Assembly: GCA_028023455.1 (NCBI GenBank) | Contig: JAQFVV010012572.1 | Span: forward strand, 2,532,654 to 2,596,653 | DNA: 64,000 bases | Direction of reading: 5' to 3' | Source: Epiperipatus broadwayi | Taxonomy: Eukaryota; Onychophora; Udeonychophora; Euonychophora; Peripatidae | Part shown: in pieces, positions 15,301-30,300 of the stretch | How positions within the stretch are numbered: the first letter of the stretch is position 1 | Layout: every line of letters begins with the position of its first letter | Translations under genes and position numbers: made by a program | The notes under the pieces: generated by a model | Database searches by the model: none | What the model was told of the DNA's origin: nothing | The model's input: the letters and a program-made list of their open reading frames with translations, nothing else

Positions 15301-18300
15301 ATATCTATGTTATATGCCTGTGTTCATATTTGATCATAGGGGGCTAAGTGATTTGTTATATTATTCGATATACTATGTAGTTTAAAATCTGACAATCACT
15401 TCAAAGTATTTGAAGTTTTATTTAATCTTATCTATTAATACAAAAAGTGCTTTATCTCATTTAACATAGCTTTGCATTAAGTATATAAATAAAATCCAAT
15501 AGCCATAGTCTGGCTAGATAAAGTTTATAAAGAAAATATAAAAATCTATACTTCAGATTTATATATCTAATATGAAAATAGAGTTATTATTTATAAATTA
15601 CAATTTATGATTATTAAAAATAAATATGGTGGGATATAAAATGATTTCAGAGGTTTAACAATTAAAATACTTCAGTTATGTATTAATCAAACATAAGTTT
15701 TAATGTTATTAAACTGAATAATAGTCAAAGAAAAAAAAAAAGAAAACATAATAAAGAGAATAATAAAAACATTTCTTAATAATAATAAATTAGAAATTTG
15801 TATTTTTTTTTTTTTTTATAATTAAAATTTTTAATGATAATTCTAATTATTTATTGTGAAATTATATTTTTTAATAGAAAGATACAGAAATGTTTATGAA
15901 AATAGGAGATCTTTATCCAATACATTTTACTTTGGCACAAATTCAATCTGGTATTAAATCAGGAAAATGTTTTCAAGGGACGTTTTATGCTAGTCGAGAA
16001 AATTATTGTGAAGCTCAAGTTAGTCTTCATGACAGTGATAAAATGGTGAGTTTTAGTTCATAATATTCATGTTTTCACATTCATATTTGCAAATATATAT
16101 TACATATATTAGACGACAACTAATCATTCTTATACTCCCCCAACAACCAACATCTATCTAATTATATAAAAACTGATTATGGAAATCTTTATTTCCATTT
16201 ATTATCTAATCAGTTTGACTATTAATGTTTATATAAAAATATATGGAATGGAGAAATGTTATTATCTAATAATTGTCTGTAAATAAAGATAGAAAATAGC
16301 ACTAGATGTCACATATCATGCTATTATAATTTTTTAAAAATAATCAAAAATATGATTGAGAAAAAAATCATTTGATTTTTTAATAATGTTTTGTATGCAT
16401 TTATACATATATTATACCGCATGATTTTTTTTGCCCCCAGGTTTTAATCAAAGGTCAGCGTAACATGAATCGTGCAGTACTTGATGATGTTGTTGCAGTT
16501 GAACTTTTACCAGAAAAAGAATGGTCTGCACCATCAGAGCTAATTCTTGAAGACACCAAGGTTGACCCTGAAGAAAATGAATTAATAGAAGATGGAGAAG
16601 AAGAGAAAGGAAATAAAATAGATGAAGTAAAAGAGAAAGTTCCTACAGGAAGAATTGTTGGTATTATTAAAAGAAATTGGAGGCAATATTGTGGAATATT
16701 AAAGCCATCTAATATTAAAGAGGTTTATACTTTAATACTTTATCACATTTTGTATACACTATGATTTTAGTTATGACTACAAAATTAGTTTATAATCCAT
16801 TAGTAAACTTTTTGTGATATACTATTTTGTTTTATTTATCTACCGTATATATATATAAAATCATAAGTGAAATGGAAATAGAAACAAGTTATGCAAATCA
16901 CTAAAAATCCCAGATGTAAATCTGTTAGTAAAGGATTAAAATTTCTTCTATCTGGCCATCCTTATAAAAAAATATAAATTATTGTTACAAATCTCACAGA
17001 AACAGAGCATCTATAGTAGAAAGTACAATATTATGAAAAAGTATTAATAATTAATTATTTAACAGTAAATTTGCTTTGGTCCAATTAAATATATATTGAA
17101 GAAAAATAAAGAAAAAAGAAAGCTGCATTTTATGAAATAGTTAATGCTGTCTTAGTTATCGTGGGAAATAGAATTTAATTTTGTTAGTAATTTTATAGTT
17201 TTTTAAAAATATATAAATGTAAATTATAGAGATTTTTTTTTTTAAATTTCATTAAATTAAATATTATTTTAGAATCTTTGTGTAGATAATGAGTGACGAT
17301 TTTATGTAACTCATTAGATTATTGTTGAAAGTTAGTAAAAACTTAAGATATTTGATTCTTTTAGTGTTTTTTTTTTTCATCTTTTGAAAAACATAATTTG
17401 AAAGTATTGATTATAGATGCTTTGTTATTGCATGCTTTCAGTCTTTTTTTCCTTTGGCAATAAATAATCTTCTTTCAGAAATATAGAAATACACATCATA
17501 TGCAATGCGTTAAATGAAGGGAATTTAAAATCCTACATATATGTAATTGGTGTCATTGTTTTCTAATTTTATCCAAGTGTGTGTATGTAATTGATTCACT
17601 TGCATGTAAGTCTAGAAGGGTGACAATAGATTAATAAATGTGCATTGCATTAATTTATTCTTGAATTTAGTCTGGAAATGAAATAATAAAAAAAAGTGAC
17701 AAATGAAAACATATATTATTATTCTTAAATAAATATATAATATGTTTATTAATGAATTTAATATAACTTATTTATTTTCTTTACATTTTTAAAATAATAT
17801 TAGTATTTAAAAATTATGTGTTCTAAAAAAAAAAAATACATAGCTAAGGCTATGAAAAATTTTTGAACATGGAATTTAAACATGTGCATATGGCAAGACA
17901 TTCGAAATTTTGTTATGGCAATTTTCTAACATCAGTAGAAATAATATATAGACATTTTCGTTTTTTTTTTTAAAAAAGAGGATAATAAAAATGAACTACT
18001 GCTATAAGGATTCTATTTTGGAACTTGCTGGTATAAACAAATAAAGAATGTAAGAGTAGAATTATTCCAGACAGGTTAATAATAGGCCTCAGTAATTATC
18101 TACATCACCAAAAAATCCTGGTTATAAAAAACTATTATTTAGTTCTTAATTTTTAAAGAATTTAAAAATAATATTTTATCAGTAACAGCTAATAGAAAAA
18201 TCTTTGATAATTTGTGACATCATTTTATTATTCGTTTTTATATAAAACTTTGTTGTACTTTCACATAAAAAATTTATGCTGGACTATTTTAAAATGGTTA

Positions 18301-21300
18301 GTTTATATTATTTAATGGATTCACTATTTTTGAAAAATTTGTTGTGAACTGTTCATGGAATGCAAAAACTCAGCTGTGCTCAACATATATATATATATAT
18401 TGCTGCCTATAATGTATGTGTTTTATCATCATCTTCACTCTCAACAGTCAACCTTAATCATCCCTAAGATAAAGGACTGTTTAATTTTTTTTTCTTAATC
18501 TTAAAAAAAAAAAAAACACTTGACATTTACAAAAAAAAAAAATTATATTTAGCTCTTAAAATAAAAAAAAAGAATGAAGTCATTCACAATAGATAAAGTA
18601 GCATGATAAATTTATATAAATATTTTATACATCATTATATGATGTATATTTTACAATTGATTTATATTATAAATGCATGAAAGTAATATTTTTTAGAAAA
18701 TCTGATTATTTATTAATTTATTCTAATGTAGATCACTAGAATTTATGATTTATATATACTCTTAAGTTTATTGTAAATTGATTTATTTTTTTTGGTATTT
18801 ATTGAACTTAGTATATAAAAGAATAAATGGCCTTATAAAAATGCAGCTCTCTTTTTTTTATTAAATGGTTTTAAGAAAGGAACTAAATTTGAAGACAAGG
18901 CACGGAAACTCTTTACAGATATAGATATTTAGTAATAGCATTGAGTATTATCATTATTAGGATTTTTTATGCTATAAGGTATATGAAATGGGAAGAGCTT
19001 AAAAAAAATATCACCGCTTTCAAGGCATAATTATTAATTTATATATTTCCTAGAATTGTATTATATATACTTCAAGACCAATAGTTCAATAATAGACCCA
19101 ATTTAAATTTATCAAGTATGTTAATCAATAAAATTTTTAAACTTATAAGAATAAATAGTATTTAAGCCATATTTGAGCTTAAAGTTAAAATTTGATAATC
19201 AGATTTTAATATTATGCATTTAAAAATGCATGCACATACAAAATTAATAAAGTAGTAGTAATTTTTTTTTGTGCAATAATAGTAAAGCTTAATGCAACTG
19301 TTTATATAATTATACTTGTATATAATTATTTTTTTTTTGTTTGCAAACAAAACTTGTTAATATTTCATATAAAAATCGGAATTCATATTTTTTTTAGCTA
19401 ATATTTAATTATTTATTGATGTGTAATAGCTTATTAGCCTCATACATATTTTAACACTGAGATATTATATGATTATAGATGTTAAGAAAAGAAGGATAAT
19501 GTATTTGCATAATGGTGCTCAACTAGATTTTACACACATATTCATATATATATATATATTAAAAAAAAAGAGAGATATTAAGAAGGCACAAAATTGTTGA
19601 CAATAAACATGAATAAATTTATAGATTGTATGCACATGTAATATATACACATATTATAAGGAAACATAATATTTTTGGCTAAATTTGAACTTGAGCATCA
19701 TTAGTTAAGATTAAAAATGCTGTCTGGATATAATAAAATTACTCTTTCCTTCACATGGCATGTGGATATTTTCTCTACAGGACTCACATTATTTGCTTAC
19801 ACTAAATGTGCAGTTACAATATATATGAAAAGAAGGGTTAGAAATAAATATTTTTCCATAAACTCCGTTGAAAGGGTCTCGATGATTAGAGTGAGCCCTA
19901 GGGAGATGGGGCATCAAAGGTGATAAAGATATTGGGTCATGCCCAAACTAATATATATATATAATTTACAGATATAATATTATAATTGCTATAATGAATA
20001 CACATATAATAATCAATCTAAATAAAATTGAAACAAACAACTAATTATATTTACAATTATTTAATTATCAATCTGGCTTTCATCTCTTATTGAAATCTCA
20101 ATAAGAGATGAAAGCTGGGTTGACAAATAATTATAAATATAATTAGTTGTTTGTTTCAATTTAATTTAGATTGATTATTATATTAAGTATATATATAATA
20201 TAAATAAAATGTCCGTTAATTAAAACAAAATTGTAATTATAATAAAAATAATAAATTTAACGGTAACAAACTATTAAAAACAGTCTTTAAATCTGTAGAA
20301 GTACTTTCGGTTAATTTCTTAAATCTGCATCAGCTGCCATTAAATTAAAAGAAAAAAACCACAGCGGAAGTACATGTCATCAAGTCAAATCCCATGAATC
20401 CCGTATTTTAATGTTAGCAGCTTATCTATTTATTAAATGCATTTTATTCCTATTATAAAAATTGCCTCCTTAATTTTTCTTTTATTATGGTTTCTCTCTT
20501 TATGAAGAATTTTCACACTTTCAAAATATATAAGCGTATAAAAAGTAAGAATAATGGTGATTTAATGACTGCTTCAGTTTTCTTTCATTGTGAAAAAACA
20601 TGTGAGTATAAATTTAAATTTGATTTTGAAAGTGTGAAAATTCTTCATGAAAAGAGAAACCATAATAAAAAAAAATTAATGAGGCAATTTTTATAAATAG
20701 GAATAAAATGCATTTAATAAATAGACAAGCTGCTAACATTAAAATACGGGATTTATGGGATTTGAATTGATGATGCTTGCTTCCGCTTTGGTTTTTTTTT
20801 TAAATTTAATGGCAGCTGAGGCAGGTCTAAGAGATTAACCGAAAATATTTCTGCAGATTTAAAAACTGTTTTTAATCATTTATTACCATTAAATTTATTA
20901 TTTTTATTATAAGTATATATATAACACCATTGTGGTCACAATTTTTTATATTGGATATTTGACCATTGTATATATATACGAATGCTCATCTTTACAAATT
21001 CTGACTCACAATATTATTTTATAGTTAATTAAAATAATTTGAATATTATAGTTTATATATATAGTACACTGAAAATGGAATATGATATTCTTTTTTTTTT
21101 GATGAAAGTAAAGATAGATTGAGGTTTTTAAAATTAATTGAATATGTTGTATACCACAAAAAATATTGTATTTTATGAAGAACAGAAATACCAAAGTATA
21201 GCAAAATTGAATGTGGGGACTACATTGTCTGCTTTTTTTGGTGAAGAACAGAGTCTTTATTAGATGTCTTGCATTGTCTTTATATTTGCATGAATTGAAG

Positions 21301-24300
21301 TAAGATGCCTGCATAGTAGTTTTTGGAGCTAAAATATTTTGATTGATTCCAGTTTGACATTTTCGGTGCTCAAACTTCTTATGAATTCCCGAGAAATTAA
21401 GCCATTCAATTATTTCTGTATTTTAATTAAAGTAAGATGACTTTTGCATTTATTATATTGAAGTGTCATTATGCTTATATGCTTGGATTTTAATATTTGG
21501 TTAAAATGTTGTTAAAATTTTTTTTCAAAAATGTTAATATCAGTTACGAAAATTTAAAAGTCTGATAAAATAAGCATAAAAACAATCAGTGAAATGGGGC
21601 AATACAATATATAATTTAAATTGTTAGCCAAATACTAGAAATTAAATGCTATTCTTGTTAAAAACAAAAAGAAAGAAAAATATATTTACAGATAATTATT
21701 CAAACTCTTAATGTCATATGATAATACTTTCTGGAAGGAATTAGATATGTTAAAATTCCTGCTAATCTTATTTATGGAAAATTAATTGTTTGATCAAGAG
21801 TAATGCTTTTTTTTTTTTTTGAAAAATATATTAGCTAATTCTGAGATATTGAAGTAAAATCTTTAGTTTGAAAATTAAATACAACAGAAACATAATAAAG
21901 AAAATAACTGAATGGTCAGTTATCTGGGAAATCATGTGACAAAAGTGATAGATTGACCTTTGATTTAGGAACTATTAGTTTTCAAGTTCTTTAATCTATT
22001 GCTCTCAATGTTTTTTATTACATATATGAAATAGGCATATAGATCTTTGAGGTGATATAAAATATGGAACAAGTTTATTATGTATTTGGTATTGTTTGTG
22101 AAAAATTAAAAAAATGCTAGTTCTTTTAATTGGTTTTTTATTTTAATTAAGGGATGTCTGGAAATTGAAATTAAAATTGTTTTTTTTTTTCCTTTTTAGG
22201 CAACTAGACATTTATTTATTCCTGCTGAAAAAAGAATCTCAAAAATTCGTATTGAAACCAGACAGGCAGCCATTTTGCAGAAGCATCGAATTGTTGTAGC
22301 AATTGATTCCTGGCCAAAAAATTCCAGATATCCTCTTGTAAATATTTTTTTAAAAATCACATTATGTTTCTATTGAATTTTATCATAAATTTTTTAACTA
22401 TGTTACTGCTTTGCTCCATTGGTACATCTCATTTAACAGCTGTTTTCTTTACAATAACTTTATCCAACTACTTATGCTTTCTTTTGCCTTATTACTTATT
22501 TGGTTATATTTATGCATTTAAATGTATTAATAATGAAAATCAAATAATGATTAGTAATATTTCAATTACCAATGACTTCTTTTCCTCTTTCCTTTTTTTT
22601 TTTAATGATATACAGTCATAGCATATTTATTAATAATTTAAACAAAGTTATTACATAATTCTTAATAAGATTCATATTAAAAAATAATATATTTGATAAT
22701 TTTATTATTTTTAGGCTTTTACTATTCAATACTAATAAATACTTACAAATATCTTGCAGTCTCAAGTTAATAATCATTTATTCTCTTCAAAATGTCTATA
22801 TTTTAAAAAAGCCAAAATCATAATGGCATGTACTGTGCCATATGTAAGGGCATTTGAAATGGCATGTGAATTAATAGTTATTGCACAATGTTTTTATTAT
22901 TATTTTTTAATTTTTTAGTTATGTCAGATTTCCAGGTTTTGGAATTAAAATAATTGCATATTTTTTTGTAATCATATTTTAAAAATAGGCTCTCAAAGCC
23001 ATCTATCAACAGAATATATAAAATTTATACTATTTGATACATATAATTTTATATACATATTCTAATTTTTTTAAATTAATATTTAAAAGAAATGTATAAT
23101 TAGTATTATTTTTTTTATTATAAATTATTATTTAATAACTTTTAAAGTAAAGATTGTATCAAAAAGAGGGAAACATTGTATATTTTACTTAATTGTGTAC
23201 ATTATCATATAATTTGTTTTAATCATTCTTTAAAATTTTTATGTTTAGATTAATGTTTTAATTTCTGAAAATATTTTTATATACATTAAAAAAAATTCTT
23301 TTCAAAATGTATATATGAGTTATGATCATTTTGCTAGTGGCTATCAAAAAGTTTCTATCTGTTTCATAAGGAATTCAACAAAGTGTGCCACTTAGTCAAT
23401 AGATATATTAATAAAAAATAGTGAGTTTGAGAGACGGAGAACTAGTATGGAGAGTAAAAAGGGTTTAAATATATATAGAAGTAAACAGAATAATGGGTGC
23501 GAGTTAATTTATGATAATAGCAAGGAAAGTAGTTTACTGTTTAAGGCTCGAACAGGATCTTTAGCAACAGGGGAATATATACATAAATGGAAAAATATGG
23601 GTGAGTTAGTCTGCAATTTATGTAAGGAAGCATAGAAAATATTAGGTATCTGTTAATTGAATGTAAATGCCTGGAAGCAGAAAAGGTACAAATAATGAAG
23701 TTGTGGGACAATAAATATAAACAAAGTGATTATACAGAAAGTGGGTTCTTTGTTTTTATGCTGGTTTGGGGAAAGATAAGGGGGATTTAGATATAAAGGC
23801 CATAGAGTTGACAAAGATTATGTTGTGGAAATGGGATAGAACAGGATAGTGAAGAGCATGGGAAAAACTTAGAGTGGGGAATGTAAAGGGAAGCTGGCTA
23901 ACAGGTTTTTCTGGGCATTATGGCTGAGAGATTCCTGACTCTGGTAAAGGAGAAGCTATTGTATATCACATCACATACCTTTTGTAAATGGCTATTTTTT
24001 CCAAGAAAGCTATCATTGAAATTTAAAAAATCCTTTAAGTTATATGGCATTTTGATTGGGTATAAAAAAGTTTTAAATATTTTGATAGAGAAAAGAGAAT
24101 ATGATAAAGCATATATGAAGTCTATATACTAAAAAAAAAAAAAAAAAATCACTATTTTAATGCAACCTTAAAAAATCAATAGAAAATATTGTTAGAAGTA
24201 CCTTCAAAGTGTAAAAACTGCAAATATTATATGTAGGCTAGTAATAAATCACATTGAATTATACAAACATTATGGGAGAAAAAAATGTGTCACACTAACA

Positions 24301-27300
24301 AAATCTATAAACTTCATTCTTTTATTGTGCATTTATATATATTGTAGTTTTAAATTTTTTTTAGGACTTTTGACCCTGTCTGTGTATTATGAAACCAATA
24401 CAAGCAAATCTATGCTTTCTATATAAAACCGAAGAAGCATTGTTACACTCCATCTTGTATGAGTTAGTTCTAGATTGGAGAGTAAGTGGTCACCCACCTG
24501 AAATTTTTACAGAAAGTTTTTATTGATTATAATTAATTGGTTTTGAAAGAGAGCATATGAAATGGATTTATGTATACGTTGGGGACCGAATTCCCATAAA
24601 ATAAAATAAATAACACATAACAGAAATCAATTTTATATAATGATATACACTTCTACTTTTTCCTTAATAGTTTTTTTTTTTAAAGAACTATGTACATATA
24701 TATTTAATCATTGCAAGCATAAAGCTAAACTAGTCAATAAATAATTAAAATAAAATCCAAAACTCAACCAGACTAGCCAAGAAAATAAAATCAAGAACAC
24801 AAAACAGTGGTTTCACTGCTACAAGCAATCTTCTCAAGTGTAAAGAACTACAAAACAACCCCATATTTATATTAAACATTATTCACAATTCCATTTACTT
24901 TCTATCCACCTTTAATATTAAAAGAACTTTTAAATAAGTTAACTGCTTCAGAATAATAAATTTTCAATAATAAAGATTCTTTAATTCTTCTTTTTATGTC
25001 ATTTCTCTCAAAGAAGACAACCTTAGCTTCATCAAAATTAATAGTGTGATCTGTATCTTTTTCATGGACATACAAAGTAGAACTAAGATATTTATTTCTA
25101 ACCCTCCTTTTATGTATCTTTATTCTTTCATTTAAGCTCAAATTACTCTGACCCATATAAACTTCTTACAAAAACAAGGGAAGACTATTCCTGGTGTAGT
25201 GTATATTATCCCTTGGAAAAGGGGTATTACTTTGAATAATTTATTAAATAATACAAAGGAAATTTTTGATAGGAAGACTATTCCTATTGTAATGTATATT
25301 ATTCCTTGTTTTTGTAAGAAGTTTACATCGGTCAGAGTAGTTTGAGCTTAAATGAAAAAATAAAGGTTCATAAAAGTAGGGTTAGAAATAAATATCTTTG
25401 TTCTGCATTGTATGTCCATGAAAAAGATAAAGGCCATACTATTAATTTTGATGAAGTTAAGGTTGTCTTCTTTGAGAGAAATGAAATAAAAAGAAGAATT
25501 AAAGAATCTTTATTATTGAAAATTTGTTATTCTGAAGCAGTTAACTTATTTAAAAGTTCTTTTAATAGTAAGGGTGGATGGGAAGTAAATGGAACTGTGG
25601 ATAATGTTTAATATAAATATGGTGTTGTTTTGTAATTCTTTACACTTGAGAAGTCTGCTTGTAGCAGTGAAACTATTGGTTGTGTTTTTGATTTTATTTT
25701 CTTGGCTAGTCTGGTTGAGTTTTGGATTGGGGGTAATTTAAATATATATATTTAAATATATAATTCACATATGTATATATACATTAAAAAAATAGATTGT
25801 TTAATGTTTAAAAAAAAAGTTTACTTCTGGGCTACATTATAGTTAAAATTAAAAGAAAATGATCTATTTATTTTTGGAAAATAGAAATAAGAGTTTGTAA
25901 AAAGATTAATTAAAAAAAAAAAAATCATAATCATATTTGAAAGACAAGCCAGCAGGATTCAGATTATTTTATCATTATACTATTTTTAGTGAAGGAATTT
26001 TAACATTTAGGTAAAAGTTTATATTATTTTTTTTTTTTACATATATAAAAATAATGTGTTGTCATTTATTTATTTTTTAATAAAAAAAAATAGCAACTTA
26101 TTATTTATGATGAAAAAGATACCAAAACTCTAGTTTTACTGGATCTCTATTCAATTCTTCTCACTGATGAAAGTCATAAGACAGAAATTGGGTTGGGAAT
26201 GTGGATAGGATAATACTGGATAGGCATTATCATCTAGTATCTATAAGTTTAAAATAAATGACAGGACTTAAGTAGTGTAAATTGAATTTGCTTCCAAAAA
26301 GAAAGTAACATTAAATAGATATTGTTTAAATTTTTTATATACAATCCGTTTTTAATATAATTGCTTACTGCATTATATTTTATTTTAGTAAAACTTTCTA
26401 GTTTCTGCCATTGTTCTCATTACAGAAATTAGCAATAGTTTTATTTAAATCATTTCATCGTTTTTTTTTTTGTGTGTGTGAACTTGTATATTACGAAATA
26501 GTTTTACTTAATGAGTTTCTGTGAAGTTACGTATATTTTTTCATGTTTTACAATTATTTGATTTGATCCTGTGAATTAGTGATGTATGAAAGTATAGTCA
26601 TTGATTACTCATATCCTCATATATGAATATAATTTTTTTATTTATTCAATCATTTTACTGATTATTTTATTTACTAATCAAAGCAGAAAGAATAATTTTA
26701 TTTTAGAGTTGCTGAGATAAAATTGAACAATCAAACTGTTTCTAAAATGTTTGAAGTTTTCTATTTTTCAATTAGAAAATGTGTAAATTTATACAAGATT
26801 TTTTTTTGGGTTTTTATTCCACAAATTCTAATTTAATTTACTTAATTTTTTTATACCAAAGAATTTGATGTGAAACATTTTTCACATTTAATTTTTTAAT
26901 AAAATTATGATATTTAAAAGGGAAAAAAAATTATTTAATATTTATATTAGGGTCATTTTGTTAAGAAATTGGGAGAAATTGGAGATAAAGATACAGAAAA
27001 TGAAGTAATACTTTTGGAACATGATGTCCCTCATAATAATTTTTCAGAAGCTGTGAATGCTTGCCTACCAAAATTACCATGGATTATAACAAATGAGGTA
27101 AGGTCATAATTATTTAAATTTATATCATGTTTATGAATTGACTGTCACTGATATCACTCAAAATAGTATATAATAAAAAAAAATACTGGACATCACAGTT
27201 TCAATATACCATTACATAAATAAATAAAAGCTATAGCCAGTTTATGGTATGATTGCCATTTTGATCAACTTTTACAGTAATGTTTTTGGCCTTTACTTAT

Positions 27301-30300
27301 TTATGTATTGGCATATTGAAAATTTAGATTTAATATAAATATAGCGCAAAGATAGCACATTTGCCTGCCACACTTATAACTTAGATTTGAATGCAAACTG
27401 TCTAAACTTGAATTCTTTTTTTGAGGCTATTCTAGTTAACTATTCAATATTCATCACTAAGTGAATATCTAATGGTTCTTAGCTGTATTGTAAATAAGGA
27501 TGGAAAAAATGCTCAAATTATCACCATTTGGCAATTGCAAATTTTGTGAAACTTTATGAAGAATTAAGCCTTTTACTTACAGTGGACTATTTAAAATATT
27601 TTTTACCTACCTTATCACACCTGTGTGTGTTTGTGTGTGTATAAGAAGTTTATTAAAAAAAGCTTGAATTTTTATTGTATAATTTATATTGTATTTCACT
27701 CTAGCTTTGGTATATCATAAGCCAATGACATACTTCTACACTTTAATTAATAACTGCTCTATATTTTCTGAATAATTGAATTTAGAAATTTGATTATTTA
27801 AAAAAAAAAGATTTTTTATGAATTGAAGCACATGATTTTTGTTAATTTATGAGTTTTGGATAGAATAAAAGTGCAATTGACCCACAATCAATATACTTAG
27901 AAAAGCCTGCTCCTGCAAACATTAGTTTATAGGCTGAAATACAATTAAAAGATGAATGGTTGATAACCAAGTCGTTTATGGAAATGGAAAAAGTTTTCTA
28001 ATGTGATTCTAAAAAAAAAAATCCCAGAGCAGTTTATAAAAAATAGAAGATTAACAATAGTACATTAAGACTAAAGAACAGTGATTTGAAAGTATTAATG
28101 TTGATTAGCTTCTAAGTAAAGTGAAATAAATTGTTATTTAAAAAGTTTTGTAATTTTTAGGCATATATATATAGTAGATTTCTATCACTTTTGAATTGAT
28201 GTATTTGGATTATATTGACTAATTTAGTTTTGGTGTTTGCTATATATAATGGCAAAAACTAAACTAGTCAATATCATAAACAAAATGCACCAATTTAAAA
28301 TTGCTGTTTTTGAGTAGTCTATCTTAACAGGGGAAACCATTGCTAGTGAAATTTTTAAATTTGATTTTGGATAGTGATTTAATTTTGGTATGTTTGGTTT
28401 ATAAATATATATATGTGAACATACTCATAGTTTATAATTAATTCTAAATGAGTTCTGGAATATCACAACAATAAAATTAATCATTATATATATATATTGT
28501 TTGTTCTAAATATTTCTCTATGTATTCCACCAGACTTGCATAAAACATCAAAATTCCTTCTACTGTGGTAAAGACTAGCTAACAGTAGTTCACATTGAAT
28601 GTTTTCATTTTGATGATGTCAGTTTCAACATCATATTAGTCTGGCAATAACTCTTTTTCTTGTGATAATCTGAATGTTCTTTCAAGCCAGAAGTGTGACC
28701 GTATACCCTTTGCAGATTAACACCATGATAGAATGGCACACATAAGAGCTAAAGATTCCTAGATTGATTCTCAACTCAGTAAAACAAAAAATTTCTTTTG
28801 AGTAAATTGAATGGAACTGTTGTATTGAATTTGACACTCAAGTGTTCGAATGTTGTTTGACCTCTTAAGAAACTGACCATATGACTATTTTTTAGAACCT
28901 GGATTATTAATAGGCAATAAACCTAAAGCATGTGCGGTTGAAAATGCGAAAGTAGGGACCTCTACAGGTCTTAACCACAAGCTTACGCATTGGAAGAAAA
29001 TGATGTTTATGGATGCTTATTTAACATAAATTTTGATTCTGGTTTTTTTGGGGCAGAAGTATTTTTATAATAGTAAGTAAAATTTTTTTTAATGTTTTGT
29101 AGCCATATTGTTTAGGAATGCTGATTTGTAAAAGCCGGCTAAATGATTCATATCTATTTATAATTTTTGATTTATGTCTTTAAGCATTCATATAAATTTC
29201 ATTTGATGTTATATAACTGTTATTTCAGTAACAAGTGAAATACAAAAATACAATACTAAAGTCTTCAGTTTTGGAAAACTTCCTTTTTCTCTTGTCACAC
29301 CAGTCAACATTATAATTGTAATTCAGAATTAGCAAATTTTTATTTATATAAAATGAACTAAGTTTCGTTAGATATTGCATGATGATTATTTTGATAATCA
29401 GTGAAATACAGGGTCACAATACTAACCTGTTAGGTTTTGGAAAAATTCTTTTTCAGCTGTCATGCCCTCAAACATCACTACAATTCAGAAATTAGCAGAA
29501 TCCTGTTCATATAGATATAGATTATCCTACTTGAAAATATGAGAGATATTATAAACATATCTATTAAATGTTCTGCTCTTTACTATGAATCAATTATATA
29601 ACTTTTTATTTATAATTAATAATAGCTTTATTGTCTTACATGGTTTAGTGCAGTGATAGTGATGTAATTTGAAGTTCAAACTCCATGGATTGTGGCTTCA
29701 ACTCTTGTCATTTTCATTGATTGAACTTATGAGCTTGTGAGCGATAAAACATTCAATTATTTATTTATAGCTTTATTTAACTTTAGATAAAATTCTAATG
29801 CTTATATAAAAGTGTGAGTAAATAGCTATTATAGTTGCATTGAGACTGTATCAAGAAATAAAAACTACCTCCAGGATTGATCAAATGTATAATTACTAGT
29901 CTAATCATAATATTAAAAATTTTCTTGCCTTGATAACCAAATGAGATAGAGAATTATACAAAATATGATAACTAAATGAGATAGAGAATTATACGAAATA
30001 TGCCATCATTATTAACCATTATAATTCACTACAAGTTCTTATGAATAATTTCCATTAACTGTAGCCTTTCAAAAATATTTTTTGAGAATATGCACAAATA
30101 AACATAATGATAAAATATTACAATGCTACAATATGTAACAGTCAGAGAGACATAATTCAATCATGTTTTTATAGAAAGAAAACAACATTTTTTTTAGCAT
30201 GTTCAAAATATTATATGTGAAGTTGATTGAGTCATATCATCTAGAAAAAATTAACTATGGTATTTAAGACTATTTAAGACAATATATATTTGAATCAATT

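Noticed and set aside
16465-16764. ATG at 16465 as a gene start
   Set aside because: The frame is open upstream to the acceptor at 16440 and matches DIS3 before this Met.
20290-20390. Hammerhead in the 20 kb Penelope arm
   Set aside because: The complement has CTGATGC and CCGAAAG, but stem II and stem I pair poorly and the other arm does not support them.
22364-22621. Hydrophobic open frame resembling a membrane protein
   Set aside because: T-rich intron translates to L, F, I and S in any frame; no start context or family resemblance.
24780-24850. Hammerhead in the Penelope 3' region
   Set aside because: The minus strand has CTTGAGAAG, a TTGCTTGTAGCAG hairpin and TGAAACC, which imitates the layout, but CTGANGA is absent in both arms and stem I does not pair.
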